IMG/VR virus record: IMGVR_UViG_3300001450_010303
Coordinates: 41,275 to 105,274 of that record
DNA length: 64,000 nucleotides
Reading direction: 5' to 3' (one strand)
Source: a virus
Shown here: one piece after another, positions 1 through 8,434 of the stretch
Numbering within the stretch: position 1 is the first letter of the stretch
Layout of the letters: each line of letters opens with the position of its first letter
Notes under the pieces: generated by a model
Database searches by the model: none
Told to the model about the DNA's origin: nothing
Seen by the model: only the letters and a program-made list of their open reading frames with translations
Program-made: the position numbers and the translations under genes

Positions 1-504
1 GGTAGAACAAAAGTAGCAGGTGAGCGTGAATATAGAAACGTTGAAAATCATGTCACCTTTAGGTTAGCTACGGTATTCGGTCCCGGTTCTAGAATGAGAA
101 CCGACCTATTAGTTAATAACTTTGTTCTCAAGGCGCTTAGAGAACGCGTCCTGGTTCTCTACGAATGTGAATTTATGAGAAACTACGGACACCTCCAAGA
201 TGTATGCCGTGCTTTTAAGTGGGCTATTAACAATTGGGAAGTTGTCAAGAATGACACATATAATATGGGTAACGACTCGCTCAATATGAACAAACTTCAA
301 TTAGCACAAAAGATTCAAGAGCATCTTCCGCTAGAAATTATTAAAGCAGAATTCAACACTGATCCAGACACCCGCGATTATACAGTTAGCAGTCAAAAGT
401 TTTATGACACAGGTTTTGAGTGTAAATATGATTTAGACGATGGAATTAAACAGCTTATCACGGCATATAGTATTATTGAATCTCCGTGGTACGCAAATTA
501 CTAG
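1..504 (+). CDS. NAD-dependent nucleotide-sugar epimerase/dehydratase, C-terminal part (cut by window edge)
   Basis: The open frame runs in from the left edge, so the N-terminal Rossmann part is missing and 167 residues remain. The visible segment RLATVFGPGSRMR (visible residues 21-33) matches the strand and loop after the YxxxK helix in extended short-chain dehydrogenases that act on nucleotide sugars. It is followed by a DVCRAFKWAI helix and a C-terminal substrate-domain pattern. Such enzymes epimerise or dehydrate UDP-, GDP- or dTDP-sugars in the cytosol; the substrate here cannot be told. It is the first visible gene of a tightly packed sugar operon and lies 7 nt before the radical SAM gene. 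The internal ATG at 94 is not a real start because homologous sequence continues upstream of it. Confidence 0.8.
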   Translation, partial: GRTKVAGEREYRNVENHVTFRLATVFGPGSRMRTDLLVNNFVLKALRERVLVLYECEFMRNYGHLQDVCRAFKWAINNWEVVKNDTYNMGNDSLNMNKLQLAQKIQEHLPLEIIKAEFNTDPDTRDYTVSSQKFYDTGFECKYDLDDGIKQLITAYSIIESPWYANY

Positions 505-511
505 GAAAATT

Positions 512-2023
512 ATGAGTAAAAAATTAGACGTTTTGTTCGTGCATCCAAATGGTGCTCCTATCATTTATCAAGAATTGTCAAAGACATACTCCGCGATAGA
601 ACCCCCCATTTGGGCAGCTTTATTAGCTAACAATGCCCGGGCAAACGGGTGGAATACCCAGCTAATTGATTGTGAAGCAGAACAACTGAATGCTTCAGAA
701 TCAGCAGAAGTAATAGGATCCTACAACCCAAAATTAGTTGCAATTGTAATCTATGGCCAACAACCATCAGCCTCCACACAAAATATGGCCGGCACCCGAG
801 CGCTCTTGGCAGAGATTCGGGCGTCACATGGCCATCTTAAAACTGTATTAATAGGTTTGCACCCATCAGCTGTATCTCGTCAAACATTATCAGAGGAACA
901 GACTGACTTTGTGTGCCAGGGGGAAGGTGTGCACACGGTTAATGCTTTGTTGAGTATCAATATGAATGATACCTCTCAATTGGCAACTGTGCCGGGTCTA
1001 TGGTATCGAGAAGACGGCAAAATTAGATGTACTAAACCAGCCCCAATTATTGCTCAAGAAGCTTTAGAAAAAGAACTTCCAGGTATGGCGTGGGACTTAT
1101 TGCCTATGGACAAATATCGAACTTCTAACTGGCATGCAATGACGAATGGGAATGATAGAGCGCCGTTTGCTTCTTTATATACTAGTTTGGGTTGCCCATT
1201 TCGTTGTAGCTTCTGCTGTATCAACGCCCCATTCGGAAACAATAATTTAGAGAATTGGGACACCGCCCGCAATAAGTTCAGATATTGGGATCCGGAATAC
1301 ATTATAAAGGAATTCGATCAGTTTCACAAGATGGGGATCCGCAATATAAAAATAGCAGATGAAATGTTCGTCTTATATAAAGATCACTTTATGAGGCTAT
1401 GTGAATTAATACATGAGAGGGGATACGACTTCAACATCTGGGCCTACTCTAGAATAGATACAGTTAAAGAAGAATATTTAGAGACACTCAAAAAAGCAGG
1501 GGTTAATTGGTTAGCTCTAGGAATAGAATCAGGAAACACGGCAGTTAGAAAAGATGTAACAAAGGGAAAATTTACGGATTTAAATATACGTGATTTAGTT
1601 GATAGAGTACAAGACGCTGGTATTAGTGTAATAGGAAATTATATATTTGGGCTACCCGAAGATACGATCGAAACAATGGAAGACACCTTATCTCTATCAA
1701 TGGAATTAAATTGTGAATTTTCAAATTATTATTCGGCCATGGCATACCCTGGATCAAAATTATATTTAGAAGCTTTAAAAGAAGGGTGGGAATTACCTGA
1801 CACCTATGTGGGTTATTCACAACATTCGTATGAAACTCAGCCACTCCCAACTAATCATATCTCAGCAGCCGAAGTATTAAAATTTAGAGATGAATCTTTC
1901 TTAAAATACTATAAAAATCCAAAGTATCTTGATATGATAGAAGAAAGATTTGGAAACAATACTCGTAGTGGTATCGAAGAGATGACTAAAATTAAACTAA
2001 AAAGAAAAATCTTAGGAGATTAA
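512..2023 (+). CDS. B12-binding-type radical SAM protein
   Basis: 503 residues starting at ATG 512, which has GGAAAA upstream; an in-frame ATG at 440 lies inside the previous gene and would add a non-homologous tail. Residues 1-200 look like the cobalamin-binding-type N-terminal domain of class B radical SAM enzymes (LIGLHPSAVSRQTL, then CQGEGVHTV), although no clear DxHxxG motif is visible. The radical SAM barrel follows with the 4Fe-4S motif CxxxCxxC at C228, C232 and C235, and a GIESGN strand. Such enzymes methylate unreactive carbons or rearrange substrates with S-adenosylmethionine. In this sugar operon the likely role is C-methylation or rearrangement of a sugar, which is inference. The next gene starts with GTG immediately after the stop. 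Confidence 0.88.
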   Translation: MSKKLDVLFVHPNGAPIIYQELSKTYSAIEPPIWAALLANNARANGWNTQLIDCEAEQLNASESAEVIGSYNPKLVAIVIYGQQPSASTQNMAGTRALLAEIRASHGHLKTVLIGLHPSAVSRQTLSEEQTDFVCQGEGVHTVNALLSINMNDTSQLATVPGLWYREDGKIRCTKPAPIIAQEALEKELPGMAWDLLPMDKYRTSNWHAMTNGNDRAPFASLYTSLGCPFRCSFCCINAPFGNNNLENWDTARNKFRYWDPEYIIKEFDQFHKMGIRNIKIADEMFVLYKDHFMRLCELIHERGYDFNIWAYSRIDTVKEEYLETLKKAGVNWLALGIESGNTAVRKDVTKGKFTDLNIRDLVDRVQDAGISVIGNYIFGLPEDTIETMEDTLSLSMELNCEFSNYYSAMAYPGSKLYLEALKEGWELPDTYVGYSQHSYETQPLPTNHISAAEVLKFRDESFLKYYKNPKYLDMIEERFGNNTRSGIEEMTKIKLKRKILGD

Positions 2024-2635
2024 GTGCTAACAAAAAAGGAATTAATACAATTTGAGACCAAAATGGCGACATGCTTTGACGACGCCATGATTCGCGCCCC
2101 CGTCCATCTTTACAACGGGAACGAAGATCAAATAATAAAAGTATTCAAGGATAACAATATTGGGCCAGAGGATTGGGTTTTATGTTCTTGGAGAAGCCAC
2201 TATCAATGCTTGCTTAAGGGAGTACCGCAAGATGAGCTTAAGGCGGCAATTTTGCAAGGGCGCTCTATTTCACTTTGTTTTGCAAAATATCGCGTCTTTT
2301 CATCTGGCATTGTAACTGGGGTTCTCCCAATTGCAACGGGGATTGCTCTAGACATCAAACGAAAGGCTGGTAAGAATAAGGTTTATTGTTTTATGGGGGA
2401 AATGACTTCCGAGACGGGTGTTGCTCACGAATGTATTAAATATGCCCGCAATCATGAACTTCCAATTCATTTTATTATTGAAGATAATGGCAAGTCAGTA
2501 TGTACTGACACCCGGGCCACATGGAACCAACAGAAACTTACTTATGAAGATGTTAATGATGAATATATTACATACTACAAATACAAACTAGACAAATATC
2601 CACATGCTGGAGCAGGGAAGAGGGTCCAATTCTAA
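2024..2635 (+). CDS. ThDP-dependent enzyme, pyrophosphate-domain subunit (E1-alpha-like, short)
   Basis: 203 residues with a GTG start directly after the preceding stop. The C-terminal half carries the thiamine-diphosphate binding pattern of E1-alpha/transketolase PP domains: MGEMTSETG, then about 20 residues on, FIIEDNGKS. The usual GDG is GEM, so a Glu would replace the metal-binding Asp. E1-alpha proteins normally have about 330-400 residues, so this is a minimal PP domain. The next gene encodes the matching PYR-domain subunit with a 1-nt overlap, so the pair should form one heteromeric enzyme. It lacks E2/E3 partners in view. Transfer of a two-carbon ketol or acyl unit to a sugar is one possibility, by inference only. 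Confidence 0.75.
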   Translation: MLTKKELIQFETKMATCFDDAMIRAPVHLYNGNEDQIIKVFKDNNIGPEDWVLCSWRSHYQCLLKGVPQDELKAAILQGRSISLCFAKYRVFSSGIVTGVLPIATGIALDIKRKAGKNKVYCFMGEMTSETGVAHECIKYARNHELPIHFIIEDNGKSVCTDTRATWNQQKLTYEDVNDEYITYYKYKLDKYPHAGAGKRVQF

Positions 2636-3174
2636 TGGGAAAATATTTTGATGAACTAAAGAGAGCGATGGATTATCTTGGAGAACAAGAAGATACAATG
2701 TTTTTAGGACAAGCAGTTGCCTACAAGGGCACAGCGATGACTAACACCCTATCGGGAGTGCCAAAAGATAAATTATTAGAAATGCCGGTTGATGAAGAGA
2801 TGCAGATGGGTATGACCAATGGTTTAGCTATCAACGGAACAATCCCAATTAGTATATATCCACGATGGAATTTCCTTCTGCTAGCGGTTAATCAGTTGGT
2901 TAATCATCTTGATAGGATGAAAGAGTTTTCTCACGGAGAATACATCCCGAAAGCAATCATCCGCGTCGGCATCGGTTCTGTGCGACCTCTGAATCCCCAA
3001 GTTCAACATACGGGGGATTTCACTCAGATCTTCCGCGGAATGCTGAGGAACACAGAAGTTATCAAATGCGAAGAGCCAGAAGATGTCTTTCCAGCTTACC
3101 ACAAAGCATATAATCGAAGAGATGGGAAAAGTACTATAGTCGTAGAATATGGAGACTATTATGGAGAAAAGTAA
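2635..3174 (+). CDS. ThDP-dependent enzyme, pyrimidine-domain subunit (E1-beta/transketolase central domain-like, short)
   Basis: 179 residues; the ATG overlaps the stop of the PP-domain gene by 1 nt. EMPVDEEMQMGMTNGLAI corresponds to the E1-beta/transketolase PYR-domain motif in which a Glu activates the thiamine aminopyrimidine ring, and GSVRPLNPQVQHTGDF resembles the conserved loop before the last PYR strand. E1-beta proteins have about 330 residues; the C-terminal transketolase domain is absent, so only the PYR domain is encoded. With the neighbour it would complete a ThDP site at the subunit interface. Similar two-gene layouts exist for archaeal split transketolase and sulfopyruvate decarboxylase. 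The substrate is not recognisable. Confidence 0.75.
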   Translation: MGKYFDELKRAMDYLGEQEDTMFLGQAVAYKGTAMTNTLSGVPKDKLLEMPVDEEMQMGMTNGLAINGTIPISIYPRWNFLLLAVNQLVNHLDRMKEFSHGEYIPKAIIRVGIGSVRPLNPQVQHTGDFTQIFRGMLRNTEVIKCEEPEDVFPAYHKAYNRRDGKSTIVVEYGDYYGEK

Positions 3175-4120
3175 TCTTAAGGTCTTGTTCATAACAGAGA
3201 AATATTGTGATGCGGATCCACAAAAAGGTTTGACTAATAATTATCATAACTTGTTTAGAACTTTTAAGAATGTACTCCCAGAAGCAAATTTTAGTATCAT
3301 TCATATAGATGAATATTCTATAGTCAAGAAAAAACACATCGATAGTTTTATACCAACTGCTGTAGATAAGGTTTCACCGGATGTAGTTATTTTTTCGCTA
3401 CTTGGAAAATCACACCTGAATCCGACTGATGACAGCTATGAATATATTAAGAGTAAGGGCTGCAAAACAGTATTCATGTGGCCGGATGTGTTTGCAGGGT
3501 GGGGAATCCCAGAGATTGAGGAAATGAATGAGAAGGGTTTCGCTGATTTACATGTGTGTTGGGGATCTGAAAGAAATACTAATAAACAATACGATAATTT
3601 AATTTGGCTCTGGGCTCCTCAAGACGAAACTCTTTACCACCCAATCGATTCATCCGAAAAAAGTATAAATACTAGTTTCTTGGGCAGCCCAAGATATGAA
3701 GAGAGACAAAGATATCTAACTCATTTGATAACTAATAAAATTCAAGTACATATAGGCGGAGGCCAAAGAGAGGAGGGCTTATCGGCAGCCAGATATGCTG
3801 AATTAATGAGACATAGCAAAATTAGTTTGAACTTTCCAGGAGGTCCAGAGGGCAATGACCAATGCAAAGGAAGGGTCTGGGAAGTTTTGGCAACAAAGTC
3901 TCTTTTGTTGGAAAGAACAAACGATGCAATAAAAAACTATCTAATACCAAATGTACATTACGTCGAATTTGACAACGAGCAAGATCTAATAGAGAAAATT
4001 AAGTATTACTTGGAAAACGAAAAAGAAAGGGAATACATCGCTCAAAAAGGCTATGAGATATATAAGGACAAATATAATGCAGAAGTATTCTGGAACACAA
4101 TTATGGAGAAGTTAGGATGA
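3161..4120 (+). CDS. Glycosyltransferase, GT-B type, CgeB/Glyco_trans_1_2-like
   Basis: 319 residues. ATG 3161 is preferred over in-frame ATG 3149 because GGAG at 3151-3154 gives a well-spaced ribosome site; it overlaps the preceding gene by 14 nt. The C-terminal half has the GT-B donor-domain pattern: FLGSPRYEERQRYL, HIGGGQREEGLSAARYAELM, then NFPGGPEGND...KGRVWEVLATKSLLLER and a final YYLEN helix. This is typical of spore-maturation CgeB-like and Glyco_trans_1_2 proteins that transfer sugars from nucleotide donors. No signal peptide or membrane segment is visible. It is followed by a GT-A enzyme with a 4-nt ATGA overlap. Confidence 0.8.
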   Translation: MEKSNLKVLFITEKYCDADPQKGLTNNYHNLFRTFKNVLPEANFSIIHIDEYSIVKKKHIDSFIPTAVDKVSPDVVIFSLLGKSHLNPTDDSYEYIKSKGCKTVFMWPDVFAGWGIPEIEEMNEKGFADLHVCWGSERNTNKQYDNLIWLWAPQDETLYHPIDSSEKSINTSFLGSPRYEERQRYLTHLITNKIQVHIGGGQREEGLSAARYAELMRHSKISLNFPGGPEGNDQCKGRVWEVLATKSLLLERTNDAIKNYLIPNVHYVEFDNEQDLIEKIKYYLENEKEREYIAQKGYEIYKDKYNAEVFWNTIMEKLG

Positions 4121-4956
4121 GTTATAAATATGATGTATCCATTCTCATGCCAGCAATCAGAACACACCAATGGTTGATGTTATATGGAAGCTTATACAAC
4201 GCATGTAGAGAGCATTCATGGGAGTTGGTTTTGGTGAGTCCGTTTGACTTACCACCGGAGATGACACATTTTGATAATGTTAAGTTAATTAAAGACTATG
4301 GCGCCCCCACCCGAGCGGCACAAATTGGTGCTATACAGTGTGAAGGCGAATTTATGTATCACTGTGTTGATGACGCAATCTTTTTACCGGATGTGATCGA
4401 TGGCGCTATAAAATTCCTAAGAGAACAAAACAATAAAAAACTTGTTGTCAATATGAGATATAGAGAAGGCGCCCAATACGGCGGTGGCACTTTACCAGGA
4501 CAATTTTGGCTAGCCCACTATCACGAAGAATTAAGGTTAGCCGGCATTCCAAAAGATTACAAGATTTCGTGCCACCACTTTATGAGAATGGATTATTTTA
4601 AAGAGTTAGGCGGTTGGGACTGCAAATATGAATATATTAATCACCCATTGCATGACCTTATGTTTAGGGTACAAGCCGACGGTGGCCGCCTGGTTGATTC
4701 GCCCATGGATGCAACAACCTGCAACCACTATATTAACAAGACCGGCGATCACGCCCCAATTTATGATGCACAAACCTTTAGTGACAAACCAGTGTTTGAT
4801 GCAATTTACTCTCAACCCGGCAATGCCGCCGCCAGTAGAATACATATTGATTTAAATAATTGGCAACAGTCCTCTCCTATATGGAAACGTAGATTCAAAT
4901 ATGATGAAGAAGGTAACTTGCCTGAAAGTTATGATGACTTAGGATATAACAAATGA
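4117..4956 (+). CDS. GT-A glycosyltransferase, paralogue 1 of 3
   Basis: 279 residues, ATGA overlap with the upstream gene. The N-terminal YDVSILMPAIRTHQW strand-turn is the family-2-like nucleotide-sugar fold, LIKDYGAPTRAAQIGA is shared with the two paralogues, and HCVDDAIFL stands where GT-A enzymes have the metal-binding DxD. Later come ELGGWDCKYEYINH (acceptor/metal region) and GDHAPIYDAQ. The protein ends in SSPIWKRRFK plus about 20 residues. The paralogues at 7646 and 8434 share all these landmarks, so the operon has diverged copies probably adding different residues to one glycan. No membrane segment is seen. Confidence 0.82.
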   Translation: MSYKYDVSILMPAIRTHQWLMLYGSLYNACREHSWELVLVSPFDLPPEMTHFDNVKLIKDYGAPTRAAQIGAIQCEGEFMYHCVDDAIFLPDVIDGAIKFLREQNNKKLVVNMRYREGAQYGGGTLPGQFWLAHYHEELRLAGIPKDYKISCHHFMRMDYFKELGGWDCKYEYINHPLHDLMFRVQADGGRLVDSPMDATTCNHYINKTGDHAPIYDAQTFSDKPVFDAIYSQPGNAAASRIHIDLNNWQQSSPIWKRRFKYDEEGNLPESYDDLGYNK

Positions 4957-5738
4957 AAGTAGGAATTGTTGGAGTAGGCGTAGTCGGCGCCGCTTGCAAA
5001 TTTGGATTTGAATTGGTTGGACATAACGTTTCAATCCACGATATAATTTATGATACGACACTAACAGATGTACTAGACACAGAAATCGTCTATATATGCG
5101 TTCCTACCCCTCAAGCAGAGGATGGAGCATGTGACGTCAGTATAGTCCGCGAAGTCGTTCTAGAGCTAAAAGAACGCGGCTATAATGGTATTGTAGCCCT
5201 CAAGTCGACGGTTGTGCCTGGAACCACTCAATCGCTGCGAGAAGAAACGGGCCTGAATGTCTGTTTCGTACCAGAGTTTTTGCGAGAGCGCTGCGCCATC
5301 ACTGACTTCACAGAGAACCATGATGTTTGTATAATAGGCTGCAGCGACGATAAAACATATGAGCTTATTAAAAGCTGTCATGAGCCGCTACCAGAAAAGT
5401 TTGTTAAACTGACACATGCGGAAGCAGAATTTTGTAAGTATTTCAACAATGTATACAATGCGATGTTGATTATTTTTGCTAATAGTTTTTATGAGGCCTG
5501 TAAGAATAATGGTGTTAATTATACGAATGTTAAAAACGCTGTGTCAAATAGAAAGCATATCCACGGCCATTACCTTGAGTGTAATGACAACTTCCGCGGT
5601 TTTGGCGGCATGTGTTTGCCAAAAGATGTGTCAGCAATGGCAAAACTAATGGAAAGTACCACTGTTGATTTCTTCGAAGATCTTTTAGACGAAAATAGCA
5701 AATATAACATTACAGTGTTTGAAGGAATGAGAAAATGA
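4953..5738 (+). CDS. UDP-glucose/GDP-mannose dehydrogenase family protein, short form
   Basis: 261 residues, ATGA overlap upstream. An N-terminal Rossmann motif (KVGIVGVGVVG, residues 2-12) is followed by YICVPTPQAEDGACD, KSTVVPGTT, VPEFLRE and GFGGMCLPKD, with the catalytic cysteine at C221. These are the landmarks of four-electron UDP-sugar 6-dehydrogenases that make uronic acids. Family members are usually about 390-450 residues and have a C-terminal nucleotide-sugar binding domain. Here the protein stops about 40 residues after the catalytic Cys, so that domain is missing. The gene is intact in frame and coupled to both neighbours, so the short form looks deliberate, but activity is uncertain. 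Confidence 0.85.
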   Translation: MKVGIVGVGVVGAACKFGFELVGHNVSIHDIIYDTTLTDVLDTEIVYICVPTPQAEDGACDVSIVREVVLELKERGYNGIVALKSTVVPGTTQSLREETGLNVCFVPEFLRERCAITDFTENHDVCIIGCSDDKTYELIKSCHEPLPEKFVKLTHAEAEFCKYFNNVYNAMLIIFANSFYEACKNNGVNYTNVKNAVSNRKHIHGHYLECNDNFRGFGGMCLPKDVSAMAKLMESTTVDFFEDLLDENSKYNITVFEGMRK

Positions 5739-6634
5739 TCTCTAATCGTTATGGGTTTATTTTTATTCACACCCCCAAGACCGGTGGTACATCTGTGCTA
5801 ACAGCCCTTCACGAAGATACAGACAGAGAATGCCACATTCATATGGAACAGGAAGTTTCCGGCGGCATTGCGGCCGTGCTCCCAGGAAAAAAAGATTTTC
5901 CTTGGTGGGGAGCTTGGATTCAACAACAAAGACAGATAGAAGAATACTTTAAACGTAATGGTATAGCTCAACTTTTTCTTGATCCTGCTACGGCAGTTTT
6001 TAGTCACTCTACCACGACGTCCAACGTAGGTGGAGGAAACATCAAACACTTGCCTATTAAATATTGGGCTATGTTATTAGCAGATCAAAGATTACAATCC
6101 TATGGTAGTTTTTTAGAAAATTACGGAATTGTAACCACATGTCGTAACCCTTACAATCGTGAATTTTCAAAGTTTATTTACACGCAGCGACCGGATATCT
6201 TAACTATGATTTCTTATTGTAAACAAAGAGGCTTCTCCAATGAACAAGTTTCGAAAAAACTACAAAGTAATTGGCGCCAGTGGGCTTCTATAAATTTAAG
6301 ATCCACCCCTGATAGCAATAAAACGAATCTGTTCAACACCCAATGTGATTTTTATAGTAGTATAGATAATTCTCCCAATTTGCAATACTTCGGTACTGAC
6401 AAACCTTTTTTTATTCGGCTTGAACACATGGAAGAAGATTATAATAAATTTTGTAAGATGGTAGGAATAAAAAGAAAAACTACTAAAATGCCACATAATC
6501 TGAATACCTCTGGTGAATTTAAAGAATATTTGCCTGACAATATATTAGAGTGGTATGTGGGAGAACCATTCAACTTAATTCACGAGTCTCGAAAAGAAGA
6601 TTTTGAGTTGTTACCATATGAAAAGGAGGTTTAA
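5735..6634 (+). CDS. Sulfotransferase
   Basis: 299 residues, ATGA overlap with the dehydrogenase gene. FIHTPKTGGTS at residues 10-20 is the PAPS 5'-phosphosulfate-binding loop of cytosolic and carbohydrate sulfotransferases, and CRNPYNREFSKF at residues 136-147 matches the 3'-phosphate-binding motif (RxPxxRxxS-like). Such enzymes transfer sulfate from PAPS to a sugar hydroxyl. Within this operon the acceptor is probably the glycan made by the neighbouring glycosyltransferases. The host would have to provide PAPS, because no sulfurylase or APS kinase gene is seen here. No signal peptide is visible. Confidence 0.82.
   Translation: MISNRYGFIFIHTPKTGGTSVLTALHEDTDRECHIHMEQEVSGGIAAVLPGKKDFPWWGAWIQQQRQIEEYFKRNGIAQLFLDPATAVFSHSTTTSNVGGGNIKHLPIKYWAMLLADQRLQSYGSFLENYGIVTTCRNPYNREFSKFIYTQRPDILTMISYCKQRGFSNEQVSKKLQSNWRQWASINLRSTPDSNKTNLFNTQCDFYSSIDNSPNLQYFGTDKPFFIRLEHMEEDYNKFCKMVGIKRKTTKMPHNLNTSGEFKEYLPDNILEWYVGEPFNLIHESRKEDFELLPYEKEV
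6623..6630 (+). promoter_or_regulatory. Strong Shine-Dalgarno site that fixes the start of the 6636 epimerase
   Basis: AAGGAGGT lies inside the last codons of the sulfotransferase gene, 5 nt before ATG 6636. It is complementary to the 16S rRNA tail and selects this ATG over the in-frame ATGs at 6603 and 6618. Confidence 0.75.
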
Positions 6635-6635
6635 A

Positions 6636-7649
6636 ATGAAAAAGGTTTTAATTACAGGTAGCCAAGGTTTTATTGGCTCATATCTATGTACCGAATATTT
6701 GGACAAGGGGTATCAAGTTGTCGGCATTGATAACTTTTCAAAATACGGCCCAATCTCCCGCCCCCATGATAACCATGTAAATTTCGAACTAATTGAGATG
6801 GACATAATCGATGTAAAAACATCAGAGATTCCACCGACTCTAAAAGATGTAGATTACATTATTGCGGGTGCTGCTATGATCGGTGGTATTACATACTTTC
6901 ACAAATATGCTTATGATCTGTTGGCAACAAATGAAAGAATTTTAGCCTCTACATTTGATCTAGCGATAAAGCTCAACAAATTTCATAGTTTGAGACGAAT
7001 CGTAGTATTGTCTAGTAGCATGGTTTTTGAGAATACAACTGTATATCCAACTCCAGAGAGTGAAATTAAGACATGTGCCCCACCGCTAAGTACATACGGG
7101 TTTCAAAAATTAGCCGTTGAATATTTTTGTAAAGGAGCCTACGAACAATACAAGCTACCTTATACAATAATACGTCCTTTTAATTGTGTTGGTGTTGGAG
7201 AGGAAGACGCCATTGGAGAACATGAAGTTAAATCTGGAAACATTAAACTCATGATGAGTCATGTCCTGCCGGATATCGTTAATAAAATTATGAAGGGACA
7301 AGACCCTTTACATATCCTTGGTTCAGGCGAACAGATACGCTGTTACACAAATGGAAAAGACATCGCCCGAGGAATACGGATGTGCATGGAAAGTTCAGCC
7401 GCGATAAACGAGGATTTCAATATCTCAATATCTCAGCCAACATCAGTAATAGAGTTAGCTAAGGTAGTATGGGGTATTTTAAACCCAGGAAAAGAATTCA
7501 CGTTTGTTTCTGATAAAGCATATGAATATGATGTGCAAAGGCGTATTCCAAATACTAATAAGGCAAAAGAAATGTTAGGGTTCGAGGCACAGATTGGTCT
7601 GATAGAATCTGTGCGAGAGGTTATAGAATATATGAGAGGTAAAACGTGA
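6636..7649 (+). CDS. NAD-dependent epimerase/dehydratase (extended SDR)
   Basis: 337 residues; the start is set by the AAGGAGGT site. The N-terminal dinucleotide motif GSQGFIG (G8, G11, G14) is followed by the catalytic pair Y154/K158 in YGFQK, the IRPFNCVGVGE strand, and a C-terminal sugar-binding half ending RRIPNTNKAKEMLGFEAQIGL. This is the layout of UDP-glucose 4-epimerase/dTDP-glucose 4,6-dehydratase relatives, which rearrange nucleotide sugars. The specific reaction cannot be assigned. It overlaps the next GT gene by 4 nt. Confidence 0.85.
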   Translation: MKKVLITGSQGFIGSYLCTEYLDKGYQVVGIDNFSKYGPISRPHDNHVNFELIEMDIIDVKTSEIPPTLKDVDYIIAGAAMIGGITYFHKYAYDLLATNERILASTFDLAIKLNKFHSLRRIVVLSSSMVFENTTVYPTPESEIKTCAPPLSTYGFQKLAVEYFCKGAYEQYKLPYTIIRPFNCVGVGEEDAIGEHEVKSGNIKLMMSHVLPDIVNKIMKGQDPLHILGSGEQIRCYTNGKDIARGIRMCMESSAAINEDFNISISQPTSVIELAKVVWGILNPGKEFTFVSDKAYEYDVQRRIPNTNKAKEMLGFEAQIGLIESVREVIEYMRGKT

Positions 7650-8434
7650 AAAAACCAGAGATATCACTTATATTACCGAGCATCAGAACAGAACGATTAC
7701 CAAAATTATATGAATCAATCCTTAGTTCAACCAGTCGCGACTTCGAGTTAATAGTATGCGGCCCTAATCCATTACCAGAGGAGTTAAAAGAAGAAAAAAA
7801 TGTCAAATACGTAAAGGATTATGGCTCACCAGTCCGTGCATCTAATATAGCTGCTTCTCTATGCGAAGGAGAAATATATACTTGGTTGGCAGATGACTGT
7901 CTATTTTTTGAAAATTCACTTGACACATGTATAGAAGCATATTATAATATGGGTGCGGCTAAAAACAACGTCCTCGTTGCAAAGTATTTCGAAGGACAAA
8001 ACGGCTCCCTCGAACGGAGTACGTTACAGCCAGATAGCTATTTTAGAATTAATGGAACCCCCGCAGCTTCAGAACACATTCCAAATGACTGGTGGTTATT
8101 TAATATAGCTTTTATGAGATCTAATTTTTTTAATGAACTGGGTGGATGGGATTGTTCGTACGAGGGAACATGGGCCTCCCATGCTGACATGGCCATTAGA
8201 GCCCAATATCTTGGCGCCAACGTCAAGATGGCAGATATCCCATTATTTGAGTGTGACCACATGCCTGGCGGCACCGGAGACCACATGCCAATCTTTATTT
8301 GCCAACATGAACATGACGAGCCATTACTACAACAAAGATACAGAGATCCAAACTGGACTGTTAATATAAATCCAAAACTTAAACTAGAAAACTGGAAAAA
8401 CGCACCTGCAGTGTGGAAGAGGAGATTCAAATAA
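7646..8434 (+). CDS. GT-A glycosyltransferase, paralogue 2 of 3
   Basis: 262 residues, ATGA overlap. It shares with its neighbours the start PEISLILPSIRTERLPKLY, the YVKDYGSPVRASNIAA block, an LADD element in place of DxD, ELGGWDCSYEGTWASH, GDHMPIF and the C-terminal APAVWKRRFK at the very end. It ends exactly at the WKRRF motif, unlike paralogue 1, which extends further. It is probably a soluble nucleotide-sugar-dependent glycosyltransferase acting on the same glycan as its paralogues. Confidence 0.82.
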   Translation: MKKPEISLILPSIRTERLPKLYESILSSTSRDFELIVCGPNPLPEELKEEKNVKYVKDYGSPVRASNIAASLCEGEIYTWLADDCLFFENSLDTCIEAYYNMGAAKNNVLVAKYFEGQNGSLERSTLQPDSYFRINGTPAASEHIPNDWWLFNIAFMRSNFFNELGGWDCSYEGTWASHADMAIRAQYLGANVKMADIPLFECDHMPGGTGDHMPIFICQHEHDEPLLQQRYRDPNWTVNINPKLKLENWKNAPAVWKRRFK

